Assembly: GCA_036346395.1 (NCBI GenBank)
Contig: CM070604.1
Span: 34,127,662 to 34,191,661, forward strand
DNA from: Hsuehochloa calcarea
Lineage: Eukaryota > Streptophyta > Magnoliopsida > Poales > Poaceae
Reading direction: 5' to 3'
Length of the DNA stretch: 64,000 nt
Made by a program: the position numbers and the translations under genes. Position 1 is the stretch's first letter, and each line of letters begins with the position of its first letter. This document shows positions 43,558-55,871 of this stretch, one piece after another. The notes under the pieces were generated by a model. That model was not told where the DNA came from and made no database searches. It saw only the letters and a list, made by a program, of their open reading frames with translations.

Positions 43558-46500
43558 TGTAACATCCCAATTTTCAGAGCTTTAAAAATCTTTTAAATAT
43601 TAGTAGCAAGAAAATTCATCATTTGGATTTATTTGAATATTAATTTAAAAAGCTTAATATGGACTTTAAGGACAAATTGATTTAATCTGCTTAATCCCAA
43701 CATCAACAATTGTCAAAACTATTTTATTTAAATTCTATATGCTTGGTTATATTTTATAGAATTTTCTGGAATTTTTCCAAAGTCATTGGCTATTTTCTAA
43801 GTGCTATTTGCATTTTCTGGATTTATTCAAAATAAAAACCTATTTTAAATCCTTGAACGATCTTCGGGCGAAGCTCAAGACTATTCCAATTGGCCACCAT
43901 CTCGCCCGTGGCGCTCTCGTCCGTTGGATGCTCGACGCGTGCCCTCATCTCCGATCGAACGCACGCGCTCAACCCCGCCTTGACCCGTTGGATTCTCGCC
44001 GCGTGGCTTCGCCCGCTGATCTCGCTCGCTCGCTCGCCCGCGTTCGCTTCTAGCCGTTGGATTTCCATCGCGCGGCGCTGCACCCACTCGCCCTCGCTCT
44101 CTCTGCCAGGTGGGACCGCCGCCGAGTCGTCGTCTCCGCGCTGCTTTCTTCTTCCTCGCTCCCGCGCCTTCGCCCATTGCTGGAGCTCGAAGCCGCGTCC
44201 GACAAAACCGTATTCGTTGCTGATTCTTCGCGCCGACCCCACCAAAACGTGTCTCCGGTTATTCCATATCCGTTCCAAGCCAAATCAAACCCCGAACCGG
44301 TTTCAATCTCCGAGAATCGAGGAATTCAAAACCCGATCGCTTTGGATCCGAATTGGGATTTCAAATCCGCGTTCCCGAGCCTATAAGTACCCCCTTAGCT
44401 CCGCCCGGGCCTCCGCAACCCTAAACCGCCACCCTCGTCGCCTCGATCGCCCTAGCGCCGCCGCATTTCAAGCTTTAGGGTTTTCGGCCGAACTTCTTCT
44501 CCGGTGGATTGCCGTCGTCGCCGTCGCTTTGCTCCACCGATCGCACCGCAGTGATCAAGAAACCTCGAGCCACCTCGTGCGCACCTTCTCGTCGCCGGAG
44601 CATCGTCGGAGCTTCCGTCCGACAAACCCGAGCCTTCGCCGCCGCTTCTTCCTCGCCGCCGGCCATCTCCGTTGACCCTAGGTACTCAAACCAGTGCCCA
44701 TAGATGCGCAATAACACTCTCTACACATTGGTACCACTCACCGCCGCGAAGAGCCGCCGTTCGCCGTTGCCATTGGTTCCCGAGCCATCGCCGCCGCCGA
44801 TCCGATGTGGCGGCTGCGTCGGCGCCACCTCGGCCCACAATGCGTCGCGTGTCGACCTCGTTAGCGCCAGCGTCGGTGCCACCCACGCGCTGGTGCGCCA
44901 CCTCGACCAGACTTCGATCCAGAGGCTCGGTGGATTTGGTCCACCGTGAGCCGTGCCACTGACAGTGGGTCCCACCTGTCAGATTTTCATTTAATTTAAT
45001 TCTTTTCCTACGGACGCAAGCATTGCGCAATAAATCGATTTTCCTTTATAAAAATAATTCGGAAATTCGAGAAAATCCAATTTAGGGTTTTATTTATTTT
45101 CCAATCTTCCAAAGCCCATATCTTTTGCATCCGAAGTCCAATTGAGCCCATTCAAATTTGTAAATTCATATAAAATTCAGATCTATTTATTTATGAATTT
45201 TATTTAATTTTTGGAGTTTGTTTTGCCTCTGTTATTTATTTGTTTTGTTTCTTTTGTCTCGTTTGCGAGTAGACGTCGATACTTCGGGGAATTTTGCAGA
45301 AGAAGGAGCACCTCAAGACCAAGACCAATATCTAGATCTATTCCAAGGCAAGTTATACCTTTGATCATTTTGAACCCGTTTTCAAATACTTTGTTTCAAT
45401 GTATTGCATTCTATTTCAAGTAATTATTTAAATACTTTTGGGTGTAGTTATTAATCCAAATTGTTATGCCACCTTGTCTATTGTATGCCATGATCTTTTG
45501 TCACCCTAGGTTGGTTAATTATTAGTTGGTATTATCGTAGCACCAACGTGGGTTGGTTAGATACGATTAGACTGCTTAGCCATGCCACGAGTCATCATTC
45601 CATGTGAGAGTTGCAATTATAAATTTGACTAAGTGATTATGGAACTGTGATGAATCTGTGTGTCTTGGTGCTATTACTCGTTGATGGTATGTGTTGCACT
45701 TAATCAACAGGGTGGGAAAAGATTTAGACTGAGGCAAGTGGTGGATTCTGTGTGAATGGTGGAGCTGTGTGCTTATTAAACTTTGTGATTTGGGTTAAAC
45801 TGGAAGTCTTGCCTTAGTCAATTAAGGACTTAACTTTGTGCGCCATTGAACTGGCCTTCTTGTGCGACCACATGCCTAGTATGGGTGGGCCCGACTTAGT
45901 AAGTTATGGAGTCTTGACATTGACAACTCAGGTTGTATTTAAGCCGTGTGATGGGTGGAGGTGTGATATGTCACATCGCGGACGGTTCACGCATCCTCGC
46001 CCAATGGTGTGTGTCGTTCCAAGGGCTGTGTGTACAAATTGGACGGCAGTAAAGCACACCAGGAGTGTCATTGTTTGAGATGAAGTCTCTGAAAGGTTTT
46101 GTTGTGATCAACTCTGATCCGGTTGGTTTCATCGTGTGGGTAAAGTGTACAACCTCTGCAGAGTGTTTAAATCAATCTATTCGAATAGCCGCGTCCTCGG
46201 TTATGGACATGCTCGAATTTCACACGAGGGTAGATTTTCATAAAACAATTGGGAAGGGTCAGCTGTGTGAGATAACTTGTTCAGCTGTGTGAAAGAACTT
46301 GATTAGACTGTGTGTCCTTTGTGAAATCAATTGTTAACTTATTATTGTCTATTTGTTTTGAATTATGCTTTCAATCTATTATTTGTATTCAATTGCAAAT
46401 ATTGCATTTCTGCAAAATAACCACAGAAGCCATTCCTTTGGAATAAGCCATCATGTATAAATGCATTCTGTGGTATGACTTGCGAGTACGGTGTGTACTC

Positions 46501-46865
46501 ACTCTTGCTAAACAAATCAATGTATGGAGGAGTCGTCACTTTGCTTTTGAAGAAGAGTTCTCTGAAGGTTGAACGTTAGGGTCTTGATCCCATCGGTTGC
46601 TCGTGGTAAATTGATGGGAGCCACCGGAGTTTATTTCGTTTCCGCTGCAGTTTATTTCTTTATTGTCAGCCTTGCATGGCTTAATAAATGTAAAACTCGA
46701 CCGTAAGGTCCAAACAGTTATTTGTTATTTAAACGTACTCGTTTATTCTTATATTCGTTGTATGGATGTGATATTTCATCAATGTTGACACTGTGTGCAC
46801 TAGCGTGATCCTGGACTAGTGCAGAATACACAGAGGGTCCAGATTTGCATATTTGGGTCCCGACA
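43558..46865 (+). repeat. 5' LTR of the gypsy element (3308 bp)
   Basis: Near-identical to 52556-55866 over most of its length, with differences clustered in a few patches. TATAAGTA at 44382-44389 is followed by AACCCTAAACC. The 261-codon frame at 43890-44675 covers promoter and leader and is not kept in the partner LTR, so it is not a gene. The LTR ends CCCGACA. Confidence 0.92.
44382..44389 (+). promoter_or_regulatory. TATA box of the 5' LTR
   Basis: TATAAGTA in CCTATAAGTACCCCC, with the same sequence at 53390-53397 in the other LTR. Followed about 30 bp later by the leader motif AACCCTAAACCG. Confidence 0.65.
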
Positions 46866-46869
46866 GAGG

Positions 46870-46882
46870 TGGTATCAGAGCC
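46870..46882 (+). other. Primer-binding site of the gypsy element
   Basis: TGGTATCAGAGCC starts five bases after the LTR end. Initiator-Met tRNA type. Confidence 0.92.
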
Positions 46883-47079
46883 ATACTGACTGTAGGTCTT
46901 GACCTTAGTTAGATTGGCCGTTTTTAGTGAGTCCAAACTATTTTCTAAAGCAAAATTTACTTGCAAGATTAATTGAACTCCTTAACTCATCTCATGTCTC
47001 TCTTGACTCAACTACTGCTGAAATTCTTTCTCTCCCCGCTGTTTTAAAGTTGTTTTCTTATCCTTGTCCATCTTGACAG

Positions 47080-47565
47080 ATGCCTCGTCTTCAGAGTTAT
47101 GGAGAGCGCAAGGGAGGACTTGCCGCCGAGCTTTGGAAGTTGCTACAAGTACTTGGAGGGTTCGATCGTCCATTGTACCGTGGCAATGCTTGGATCGTGA
47201 ACGGCCGAGATCGTGGAATGATCTGCCATTTGACCATCTACGCCAGCAAAGACACCAAGGCAAGCAAACCATCGCACATCTCACTAGAAGGAGTATTTGG
47301 ATTGAAGCAATCCAGAGTCTTCACGCCTTGCCATCCCGAGGATCTGCAACATCTACTCTCGAGCTTCGTGACACGCTTTTCGTTATCATCCCCGCACATC
47401 GACGTGGATCTTGCCGCACGCTTTCCGTCTACGGAAGGAGAAGACAACGCCACCGTCGTGCATCTCGCCCGATTCGCCACGCCAGAGGAATCGTTGGAGT
47501 TAGCCGCTCTGAGCCGGAGTGTACCTATGAGACTCTTCAGAGTCAAGAAAGGATCGCCATATTAG
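47080..47565 (+). CDS. Additional ORF between primer-binding site and gag (161 aa, function unknown)
   Basis: Begins MPRLQSYGERKGGLAAELWK and stays open for 161 codons, ending FRVKKGSPY. The ATG follows TTGACAG, a possible splice acceptor. The mix of residues is protein-like (IDVDLAARFPSTEGEDNATV; FATPEESLELAALSRS), whereas the competing frame (47064-47636, 190 codons) is rich in Arg, Ser and His and looks like a shadow. I recognise no family. It is uninterrupted while gag-pol next to it has many breaks. Extra ORFs before gag are known in some grass LTR elements; their roles are mostly unknown. Confidence 0.5.
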   Translation: MPRLQSYGERKGGLAAELWKLLQVLGGFDRPLYRGNAWIVNGRDRGMICHLTIYASKDTKASKPSHISLEGVFGLKQSRVFTPCHPEDLQHLLSSFVTRFSLSSPHIDVDLAARFPSTEGEDNATVVHLARFATPEESLELAALSRSVPMRLFRVKKGSPY

Positions 47566-48072
47566 AAGAAACTCTTTATGGACGACACGAAGAAGACATC
47601 AAGAGGAAGACCTGTAAGAAGTCGATGGACCGGTGAACCGTAAGAGCCAGCAGAGGCAAGCAGAGCGAAGCACCAAGAAGACTGCACTGGGACACTGCTC
47701 CTATTGCACCATCCGGGACATCGGATCGATTCGCGAGGATGCCACCACTTTCGTGTCTACAAGAAAGGAGCACCGCCAAGGTCATGAGGCTATTTGATTG
47801 AGTAGTCTGCTCGCGTTGTTTCGTGCTTAGCCGCTTTATGTCTTGAGTCGCCTTTAGGCTGTAGTTTGGTGTGCTTAAGTTCGTCCTTATTTTTGTGTGC
47901 AAGTATGAGCTGCAAAGGCCCTTAGGCATTTGTTGCAAGCCATACTATTATCTTAATCAATATAAGAGTTTCAGTTGAGCTTTCTTAAAATATGTTGGGT
48001 TTTACCTACCCCGCTTAGTTCTACAACTTATCTCGTGCTTGCTACCTTATCTAACCCTTGGAGATTCACCAG
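47566..48072 (+). other. Spacer between the extra ORF and gag
   Basis: No recognisable domain. The start is purine-rich and the rest AT-richer. Probably untranslated. Confidence 0.45.
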
Positions 48073-49250
48073 ATGGTTCAGACTCGTCAAGTCGCTGCGC
48101 AAGTGGTTCCGATACTCCAAATGATCGTAAGGGCGGAGCAAATCCCCGGAGAAGCAATCCCACCGCAAGCACCTTCAGTCGATCTGCAGAATTTTGGAGC
48201 ATTCATGACAGCTCAGACCCAGCTGATGTACACCATGATGAATCAGATGCAAACCATGAATAACCAGAGTAACAACAATCAGCATTACAATGGAGCCCCA
48301 GTTGCTCATGGTCACAATGGATCATCCAAGTTGGCGGAGTTTATGAGAACCCGTCCACCAACCTTTTCTGGACATATCTCACCAGTAGAAGCTGATGATT
48401 GGCTTCGTGTTATTGAGAGAAAACTGCTGATCACTCAATGCAGCGATCATGAAAAAGTTCTGTACGCCTCTCACCAGATGGAAGGCATTGCCGCCGAATG
48501 GTGGGAAAACTTTGTGCAACTCGCATGGAACGCCGCAAGATATTACTTGGGAAGAGTTCACAACTGCTTTTAAAGATCATGTACCGTAAGGAATCATGGA
48601 TCTAAAGAAGGATGAATTCGTGCTCTCAAGCAAGGAGGAATGTCGAATCGATTACCTCAACAAGTTCTCTCAACTTGCTCGATATGTCGCAGAAGATGTC
48701 GCCACCGACAAGGCTCGTCGAGTCGTTTTACGAAAGGATTGAACATCGGACTTCAAGTCAACTTGATCGCCCACACCTTTCCTGATTTTCAAGAGTTGAT
48801 CAACAAGGCTTTGATTCTAGAGGATAAGCGCAAGGAATTGGAAGATCATCGTAAGCGCAGGATGGCTCAGCAAGGAAGTCACCAACCCCAGCTGAGGGCA
48901 AGAATGATTCCACCGCAGTTTAGCCGTTTTCCACCACGCACTCGCGCACCACCCGCACCAACTTCAAGACTCGCCCGCTTGCTCGTAACTTCCGCAACCC
49001 CGCACTACCAACCCCAATCCAAGAAGCAACCCACGTATACAACCGAGTTTGCTTTACAGCCGTCGGCCAGGCATTTCGCCAACCGATGTCCGCAGAATGG
49101 GACTATCACTCCAGTACGCTTCAACCTTGGGAACACACCAGCCAAGACACCAGTACAAGGCAACCATCAAGGAACTTCTCAAGCTACCGGTCAATCCGGA
49201 GGAGCACCGCCATCAGTGGTCAGAGGCCGTGTCAACCACGCCACTCTAGA
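48073..49250 (+). pseudogene. gag: Gypsy gag, frameshifted
   Basis: MVQTRQVAAQVV at 48073, a Met/Gln/Asn-rich stretch, then the capsid core: RTRPPTFSGHISPVEADDWL, KVLYASHQMEGIAAEWWENF (to 48573). After a shift the capsid resumes (FTKGLNIGLQVNLIAHTFPDFQELINKALILEDKRKELEDH, 48740-48860), then an Arg/Gln/Pro-rich region with a damaged zinc knuckle (around 49065-49095). Three or more frame breaks. Confidence 0.85.
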
Positions 49251-49700
49251 GGGAGCCCAAGAAGCACCCGACGTTGTCTTGGGTAAGTTCTTAGTAAATT
49301 CAAGACTGCATCGCCTGCTTTTGATTCGAGCTTCGATTCGCTTGTTTCGAATTTTTGCAACTAAGAACAAATTGGAAGTTATGCATCTTAAGCATACTCT
49401 GTTAGTCCAATACCGAGCAGAGCTAAGTTCTAAAGTTGGATGTTTAGGAGCTAGGCTACTCATAGCCGGAGTTGAGTTTCTAGCCAACCTAATAGTTCTA
49501 GACACTCGCACCATAGATGTCATCCTTGGTATGGATTGGTTATCCAAACATAAAGCGATGCTAGATTGTGGCGAAGAGCCGTGACAATTGAGGATACCAC
49601 AGAAAGAAAGTAGAATTTCTAGCCACCTCAAGACGTGATGGACATTTGGTAGTCAACATCAAGACAGCTTTTTAGAAGACGTACAGTAGTCGAGATTACC
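49251..49700 (+). pseudogene. Gypsy protease remnant
   Basis: Around 49270-49345 a retropepsin-like start is present in a shifted frame. The distal block NLIVLDTRTIDVILGMDWLSKHKAMLDC (49474-49572) is clear. The active-site triplet is not readable as DSG in the open frame. Confidence 0.75.
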
Positions 49701-49719
49701 CGATGTATTTCCGTAAGAG

Positions 49720-50900
49720 TTACCGGAATGCCACCGACCGTGACATTGAGTTTGTCATCGATCTAGTGCCGTGAACATCACCAATTTCAAGAGACCCTAT
49801 CGGATGCCAACGATGAACTTGTGGAAATGAAGAAGCGTATAGAAGAACTCATCGGAGAAAGGTTTTGTAAGACCTAGTTCGCCGCCATGGGGAGCACTGC
49901 TTTGTTCGTCAAGAAGAAAGATGGAAGTATGAGAATGTGTATCGATTATCGCTCTCTCAACGAAGTCACCATCAAGAACAAGTACCCATTGCCCGAATAG
50001 ATGATTTGTTCGACCGGATGAAAGGAGCCGAGTATTCTCCAAGATCGATCTGCGATCAAAGTTATCATCGATTGAAAATTTGTCCTAAGGATGTACCAAA
50101 GACCGCTTTCTCAACCCGGTATGGACATTATGAGTTTTTAGTCATGTCTTTTGGATTGACTAATGCCCCTGCCTATTTCATGAACATGATGAACAAAGTA
50201 TTCATGGAATATTTGGATAAGTTCGTGGTAGTGTTCATTGATGATATTTTGGTATACTCAAAGTCAGAAGAAGAACATACAGAACATTTGAGATTAATCC
50301 TAGAGAAGCTCAGAGGACATCAGTTGTATGCCAAGTTCAGCAAGTGTGACTTTTGGAAGAAGAAAGTTGATTTTCTCGGTCATGTAATGACAAATTAAGG
50401 AGTAGCATTGACCGGAAAGGTTAAAGTCAGAATGAATCGGGAGCACCCAAGACGGTTACTCAAATTCGTAGTTTCTTGGGAATGGCAGGATACTATCGTC
50501 GTTTCATTGAAGGGTTCTCAACGATTGCTAAACCTCTTACGCAATTGTTGAAGAAAGAGAAGAAATTTATTTGGACCCCAGCTTGTGAAGAAAGTTTTCA
50601 AGAATTGAAGAAACGTTTGACTTCACCCAGTGCTAGTTTTGCTTGGATATTAGTAAGGATTTTGATATCTCTTGTGATGCTTCGCGTCAAGGATTAGGAT
50701 GTGTCCTTATGCAAGAAGGAAGAGCTGTCGCTTATGCGTCAAGACAATTAAGGCCTCATGAAGAGAATTATCCTACCCATGATTTGGAATTAGCTGCCGT
50801 AGTGCATGCTTTGAAGATTTGGCGTCATTATCTCATCGATGAATCGTGTGAAGTCTACAGCATCATAAGAGCACAAGTACATATTCACTCACCGATTTGA
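49720..50900 (+). pseudogene. pol: Gypsy reverse transcriptase and RNase H, frameshifted
   Basis: VKKKDGSMRMCIDYRSLNEV is found near 49910-49965, KTAFSTRYGHYEFLVMSFGL at about 50100-50160, the catalytic FIDD at 50234-50245, and FLGHVMTN to 50398. 50476-50697 encodes GMAGYYRRFIEGFSTIAKPL, and 50643-50900 encodes RNase H (DISCDASRQGLGCVLMQEGR; THDLELAAVVHALKIWRHYL). Breaks lie at about 49980, 50398 and 50680. Confidence 0.9.
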
Positions 50901-51920
50901 ACATGAGACAGAGAAGATGGTTGGAATTAATAAAGGATTATAATCTTGGAATCCATTACCATCCCGGTAAGGCCAATGTAGTTGCAGATGCACCGAGTCG
51001 TAAGAGCTACCGCAATGCTCGAAGTAAAAGAGTTGTGTTCGAACTTCGGAGGAATTCCGAAGCTACTGACTAGAAGTTGTTCCTAAGGATTTGTGGCCAA
51101 TTTGGAAGTACAGTCTACTCGAGAAACAGATTCGTGAAGCTCAACCTAAGGATTACGAGTTTGTTGATCTCAAGAAGAAGATGTCGGAAGGAAAATTTAA
51201 AGACTTTACCACGATGATCGGGATATACTTGTGGATCAATGGACGATCGTCGTACCGGATATTGATGGTTTAAGACAACCGATTCGAAGGAAGCCCATGA
51301 CTCAAAGTATTCAATTCACCCCGAAGCACTAAGATGTATCAGATGTTAAGAATAAGTTTTGGTGGCCAAACTTAAAGCGAGACGTCGCGAGTTCGTTGCC
51401 TTATGCGACGTATGTCGAAAGTAAAGGCAGAGCATCGAGACCACCAGAGGATTGCTACAACCGTGAAGATACCGAATGGAAGTGGGAAGAGATCGGTATG
51501 GATTTTATTACGGATTACCCAAGACTCAATCAGTTATGATTCGATTTGGGTAATAGTGGATCGCTTGACTAAGGTTGCCCATTTCTTGCCACCAAAACCA
51601 CTTACTCGAGAGACCGCTTGGCGGAATTGTATATGTCAAAATCGTCGATGCACGGTGTGCCTAAGAAGATAGTGTCAGATCGAGGATCTCAATTCACCTC
51701 TCGTTTTTGGCAGAGTCTACATGAAGCCCTGGGGACTCATCTAAATTTCAAGATCGCTTATCATCCCTGCATGATGGATGATCGAAAGAGTCAATCGATA
51801 TTAGAAGATATGTTGAGAGCCCGTGCCTTAGCTAATGCTACCGGTTGGGATAAAAGTTTGCCGTATGCGAATTCTCGTACAACAACGCTTATCAAGCCGC
51901 TTTGCGATGTCACCATTTGA
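50901..51920 (+). pseudogene. pol: Gypsy integrase, frameshifted
   Basis: The last part of RNase H (RRWLELIKDYNLGIHYHPGK) precedes a weak zinc domain (about 51290-51420, CDVCRKVKAEH-like in broken frames). The core follows (SYDSIWVIVDRLTKVAHFLP at 51532-51592; GVPKKIVSDRGSQFTSRFWQ at 51651-51710; the Glu region about 51770-51800). Many shifts. The usual TDGQSE wording is altered to MDDRKSQ, so the catalytic Glu may be missing (the codon there reads otherwise). Confidence 0.85.
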
Positions 51921-51950
51921 AGCTCAGACGGTCGTGCCTGCAGAACTCCG

Positions 51951-52540
51951 TTGAATTGGTCAGAGACAGCTGAACGTGTAGTGTTCGGGCGAGATATTAT
52001 TCAGGAAGCCGAAGAACAAGTTGCTATGATCAGAGAGAGGTTAAAGATAGCCCATCCAGGCAAAAGAGTTATGCCGATAATCGTCGCCGTGACCTCGACT
52101 TTGAACCAGAGGATTTTGTGTATCTTGAGTTACTCCGCTCGAGAGGTGTTAAGAGATTCCACACCAAAGGGAAGCTTGCTCCAAGGTATGTGGGTCCATT
52201 CAAGGTTTTGGAACGTCGTGGAGAAGTTGCGTACAGCTGGAGCTACCACGATCGTTAGCGAGTGCATGATGTCTTTCATGTCTCTCACCAAGAAGTGTCT
52301 TCGTGTGCGGAAGAGCGCACTCGTTGAGTCAATTGAATCAAGGAGGATCTCACGTACAAAGAGCAACTGTTAGGATTTTGGATGTCGCAGAGCGCGCACT
52401 GTAAGCAAGACCGTTCGTTTACGCAAAGTCCATTGGAGTAACCACTCGTAAGGAGAAGCAACATGGGAACGTGAAGAAGAGTTGAAATCCGAGTTCCTAG
52501 CCTTTTCTCTAGCTAGCCTAATCTCGGGACGAGATTCGTT
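51951..52540 (+). pseudogene. Integrase C terminus and chromodomain-like tail
   Basis: The C-terminal block (FHTKGKLAPRYVGPFKVLER, about 52150-52210; HDVFHVS near 52263) appears in shifted frames. Around 52425-52500 a tail corresponding to KVHWSNHS...GEATWEREEELKSEF is typical of a chromodomain end. ATCTCGGGACGAGATTC (52521-52537) then leads to the polypurine tract, as at 6193 in the other chromodomain element. Confidence 0.75.
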
Positions 52541-52555
52541 TAAGGGGGGGAGGTT

Positions 52556-55500
52556 TGTAACATCCCAATTTTCAGAGCTTTAAAAATCTTTTAAATATTA
52601 GTAGCAAGAAAATTCATCATTTGGATTTATTTGAATATTAATTTAAAAAGCTTAATATGGACTTTAAGGACAAATTGATTTAATCTGCTTAATCCCAACA
52701 TCAACAATTGTCAAAACTATTTTATTTAAATTCTATATGCTTGGTTATATTTTATAGAATTTTCTGGAATTTTTCCAAAGTCATTGGCTATTTTCTAAGT
52801 GCTATTTGCATTTTCTGGATTTATTCAAAATAAAAACCTATTTTAAATCCTTGAACGATCGGGCGAAGCCCAGCACTATTCCAGCCGCGCCAGCCCATCT
52901 CGCCCCGGCCGCGCTCTCGTCCGTTGGATGCTCGACGCGTGCCCTCATCTCCGATCGAACGCACGCGCTCAACCCCGCCTTGACCCGTTGGATTCTCGCC
53001 GCGTGGCTTCGCCCGCTGATCTCGCTCGCTCGCTCGCCCGCGTTCGCTTCTAGCCGTTGGATTTCCATCGCGCGGCGCTGCACCCACTCGCCCTCGCTCT
53101 CTCTGCCAGGTGGGACCGCCGCCGAGTCGTCGTCTCCGCGCTGCTTTCTTCTTCCTCGCGCCCGCGCCTTCGCCCGCCATTGCTGGAGCTCGAAGCCGCG
53201 TCCGACAAAACCGTATTCGTTGCTGATTCTTCGCGCCGACCCCACCAAAACGTGTCTTCGGTTATTCCATATCCGTTCCAAGCCAAATCAAACCCCGAAC
53301 CGGTTTCAATCTCCGAGAATCGAGGAATTCAAAAACCCGACTGTTTCGGATCCGAATTGGGGATTTCCAAATCCGGCGTTCCCCGAGCCTATAAGTACCC
53401 CCTTAGCTCCGCCCGGGCCTCCGCAACCCTAAACCGCCACCCTCGTCGCCCCGATCGCCCTAGCGCCGCCGCATTTCAAGCTTTAGGGTTTTCGGCCGAA
53501 CTTCTTCTCCGGTGGATTGCGCCGTCGTCGTCGTCGCCTTTGCTCCACCGACTGCACCGTTGTGATCAGCAAACCTCAGGCCACCTCGTGCGCACCTTCT
53601 CGTCGCCGGAGCATCGTCGGAGCTTCCGTCCGACAAACCCGAGCCTTCGCCGCCGCTTCTTCCTCGCCGCCGGCCATCTCCGTTGACCCCAGGTACTCAA
53701 ACCAGTGCCCATAGATGCGCAATAACACTCTCTACACATTGGTACCACTCACCGCCGGCGAAGAGCCGCCGTTCGCCGTTGCCATTGGTTCCCGAGCCAT
53801 CGCCGCCGATCCGATGTGGCGCCTGCGTCGGCGCCACCTCGGCCTCGTGCGTCGTGTGTCGACCTCGTTGGCGCCACGCGTCGCTGCCACCGCGCGCGGT
53901 CGCCACCTCGACCGACTTCAGATCCAGAGGCTCGGTGGATTTGGTCCACCGTGAGCCGTGCCACTGACAGTGGGTCCCACCTGTCAGATTTTCATTTAAT
54001 TTAATTCTTTTTCCTCGGCTGACGCAAGCATTGCGCAATAAATCGATTTTCCTTTATAAAAATAATTCGGGAAATTCGAGAAAATCCAATTTAGGGTTTT
54101 ATTTATTTTCCAATCTTCCAAAGCCCATATCTTTTGCATCCGAAGTCCAATTGAGCCCATTCAAATTTGTAAATTCATATAAAATTCAGATCTATTTATT
54201 TATGAATTTTATTTAATTTTTGGAGTTTGTTTTGCCTCTGTTATTTATTTGTTTTGTTTCTTTTGTCTCGTTTGCGAGTAGACGTCGATACTTCGGGGAA
54301 TTTTGCAGAAGAAGGAGCACCTCAAGACCAAGACCAATATCTAGATCTATTCCAAGGCAAGTTATACCTTTGATCATTTTGAACCCAGTTTTCAAATACT
54401 TTGTTTCAATGTATTGCATTCTATTTCAAGTAATTATTTAAATACTTTTGGGTGTAGTTATTAATCCAAATTGTTATGCCACCTTGTCTATTGTATGCCA
54501 TGATCTTTTGTCACCCTAGGTTGGTTAATTATTAGTTGGTATTATCGTAGCACCAACGTGGGTTGGTTAGATACGATTAGACTGCTTAGCCATGCCACGA
54601 GTCATCATTCCATGTGAGAGTTGCAATTATAAATTTGACTAAGTGATTATGGAACTGTGTGATGAATCTGTGTGTGCTGTGTGCTATTACTCGTTGATGG
54701 TATGTGTTGCACTTAATCAACGAGGTGGGAAAAGATTTAGACCGAGGCAAGTGGTGGATTCTGTGAATGGTGGAGCTGTGTGCTTATTAAACTTTGTGAT
54801 TTGGGTTAAATCTGAAGTCTTGCCTTAGTCAATTAAGGACTTAACTTTGTGCGCCATTGAACTGGCCTTCTTGTCGACCACATGCCTAGTATGGGTTTGG
54901 GCTGACTTAGTAAGTTATGGAGTCTTGACATTGACAACTCAGTTGTATTTAAGCCGTGTGATGGGTGGAGGTGTGATATGTCACATCGCGGACGGTTCAT
55001 TGCATCCTGCCCAATGGTGTGTGTCGCTCCAAGGGTCGTGTGTACAAATTGACGGCAGAAAGCACACCAGAGTGTCATTGTTTGAGATGAAGTCTCGAAA
55101 GGTTTTGTTGTGATCAACTCGATCCGGTTGGTTTCATCGTGTGGGTAAAGTGTACAACCTCTGCAGAGTGTTTAAATCAATCTATTCGAATAGCCGCGTC
55201 CTCGGTTATGGACATGCTCTGAATTTCACACGAGGGTAGATTTTCATAAAACAATTGGGAAGGGTCACCGTGTGAGATAACTTGTTCAAATTGTGTGAAA
55301 GAACTTGATTAGACTGTGTGTCCTTTGTGAAATCAATTGTTAACTTATTATTGTCTATTTGTTTTGAATTATGCTTTCAATCTATTATTTGTATTCAATT
55401 GCAAATATTGCATTTCTGCAAAATAACCACAGAAGCCATTCCTTTGGAATAAGCCATCATGTATAAATGCATTCTGTGGTATGACTTGCGAGTACGGTGT

Positions 55501-55866
55501 GTACTCACTCTTGCTAAACAAATCAATGTATGGAGGAGTCGTCACCGCTTTTGAAGAAGAGTTCTCTGAAGGTTGAACGTTAGGGTCTTGATCCCATCGG
55601 TTGCTGTGGTAAATTGATGGGAGCCACCGAGTTTATTTCGTTTCACGCAGCTTTATTTCTTTATTGTCGACCTTGCATGGCTTAATAAATGTAAAACTCG
55701 ACCGTAAGGTCCAAACAGTTATTTGTTATTTAAACGTACTCGTTTATTCTTATATTCGTTGTATGGATGTGATATTTCATCAATGTTGACACTGTGTGCA
55801 CTAGCGTGATCCTGGACTAGTGCAGAATACACAGAGGGTCCAGATTTGCATATTTGGGTCCCGACA
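52556..55866 (+). repeat. 3' LTR of the gypsy element (3311 bp)
   Basis: Starts TGTAACATCCC after a polypurine tract and ends CCCGACA before the CATGC duplication. Compared with the 5' LTR, long stretches are identical, but 52857-52907, 53505-53580 and 53755-53930 contain dense small differences, and several single-base indels lie in 54650-55270. Confidence 0.92.
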
Positions 55867-55871
55867 CATGC

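Larger units (their letters stand above)
43558..55866 (+). mobile_element. 12.3-kb Ty3/gypsy element inserted in the Helitron Rep gene
   Basis: LTRs at 43558-46865 and 52556-55866 (TGTAACATCCC...GGGTCCCGACA), a primer-binding site at 46870, a polypurine tract (TAAGGGGGGGAGG) before the right LTR, and a perfect CATGC duplication (43553-43557 and 55867-55871). Gag-pol is in the plus direction and broken by many small indels. An extra ORF precedes gag. The insertion splits a codon-continuous stretch of the Helitron gene, so it is younger than the Helitron. Confidence 0.93.

Noticed and set aside
43890..44675. 261-codon ORF inside the 5' LTR (also similar ORFs at 52806-53432 and 53057-53686)
   Set aside because: It spans promoter, TATA box and leader. 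The frame is not preserved between the two LTR copies, and long ORFs occur on the opposite strand too, as expected for GC-rich non-coding DNA.
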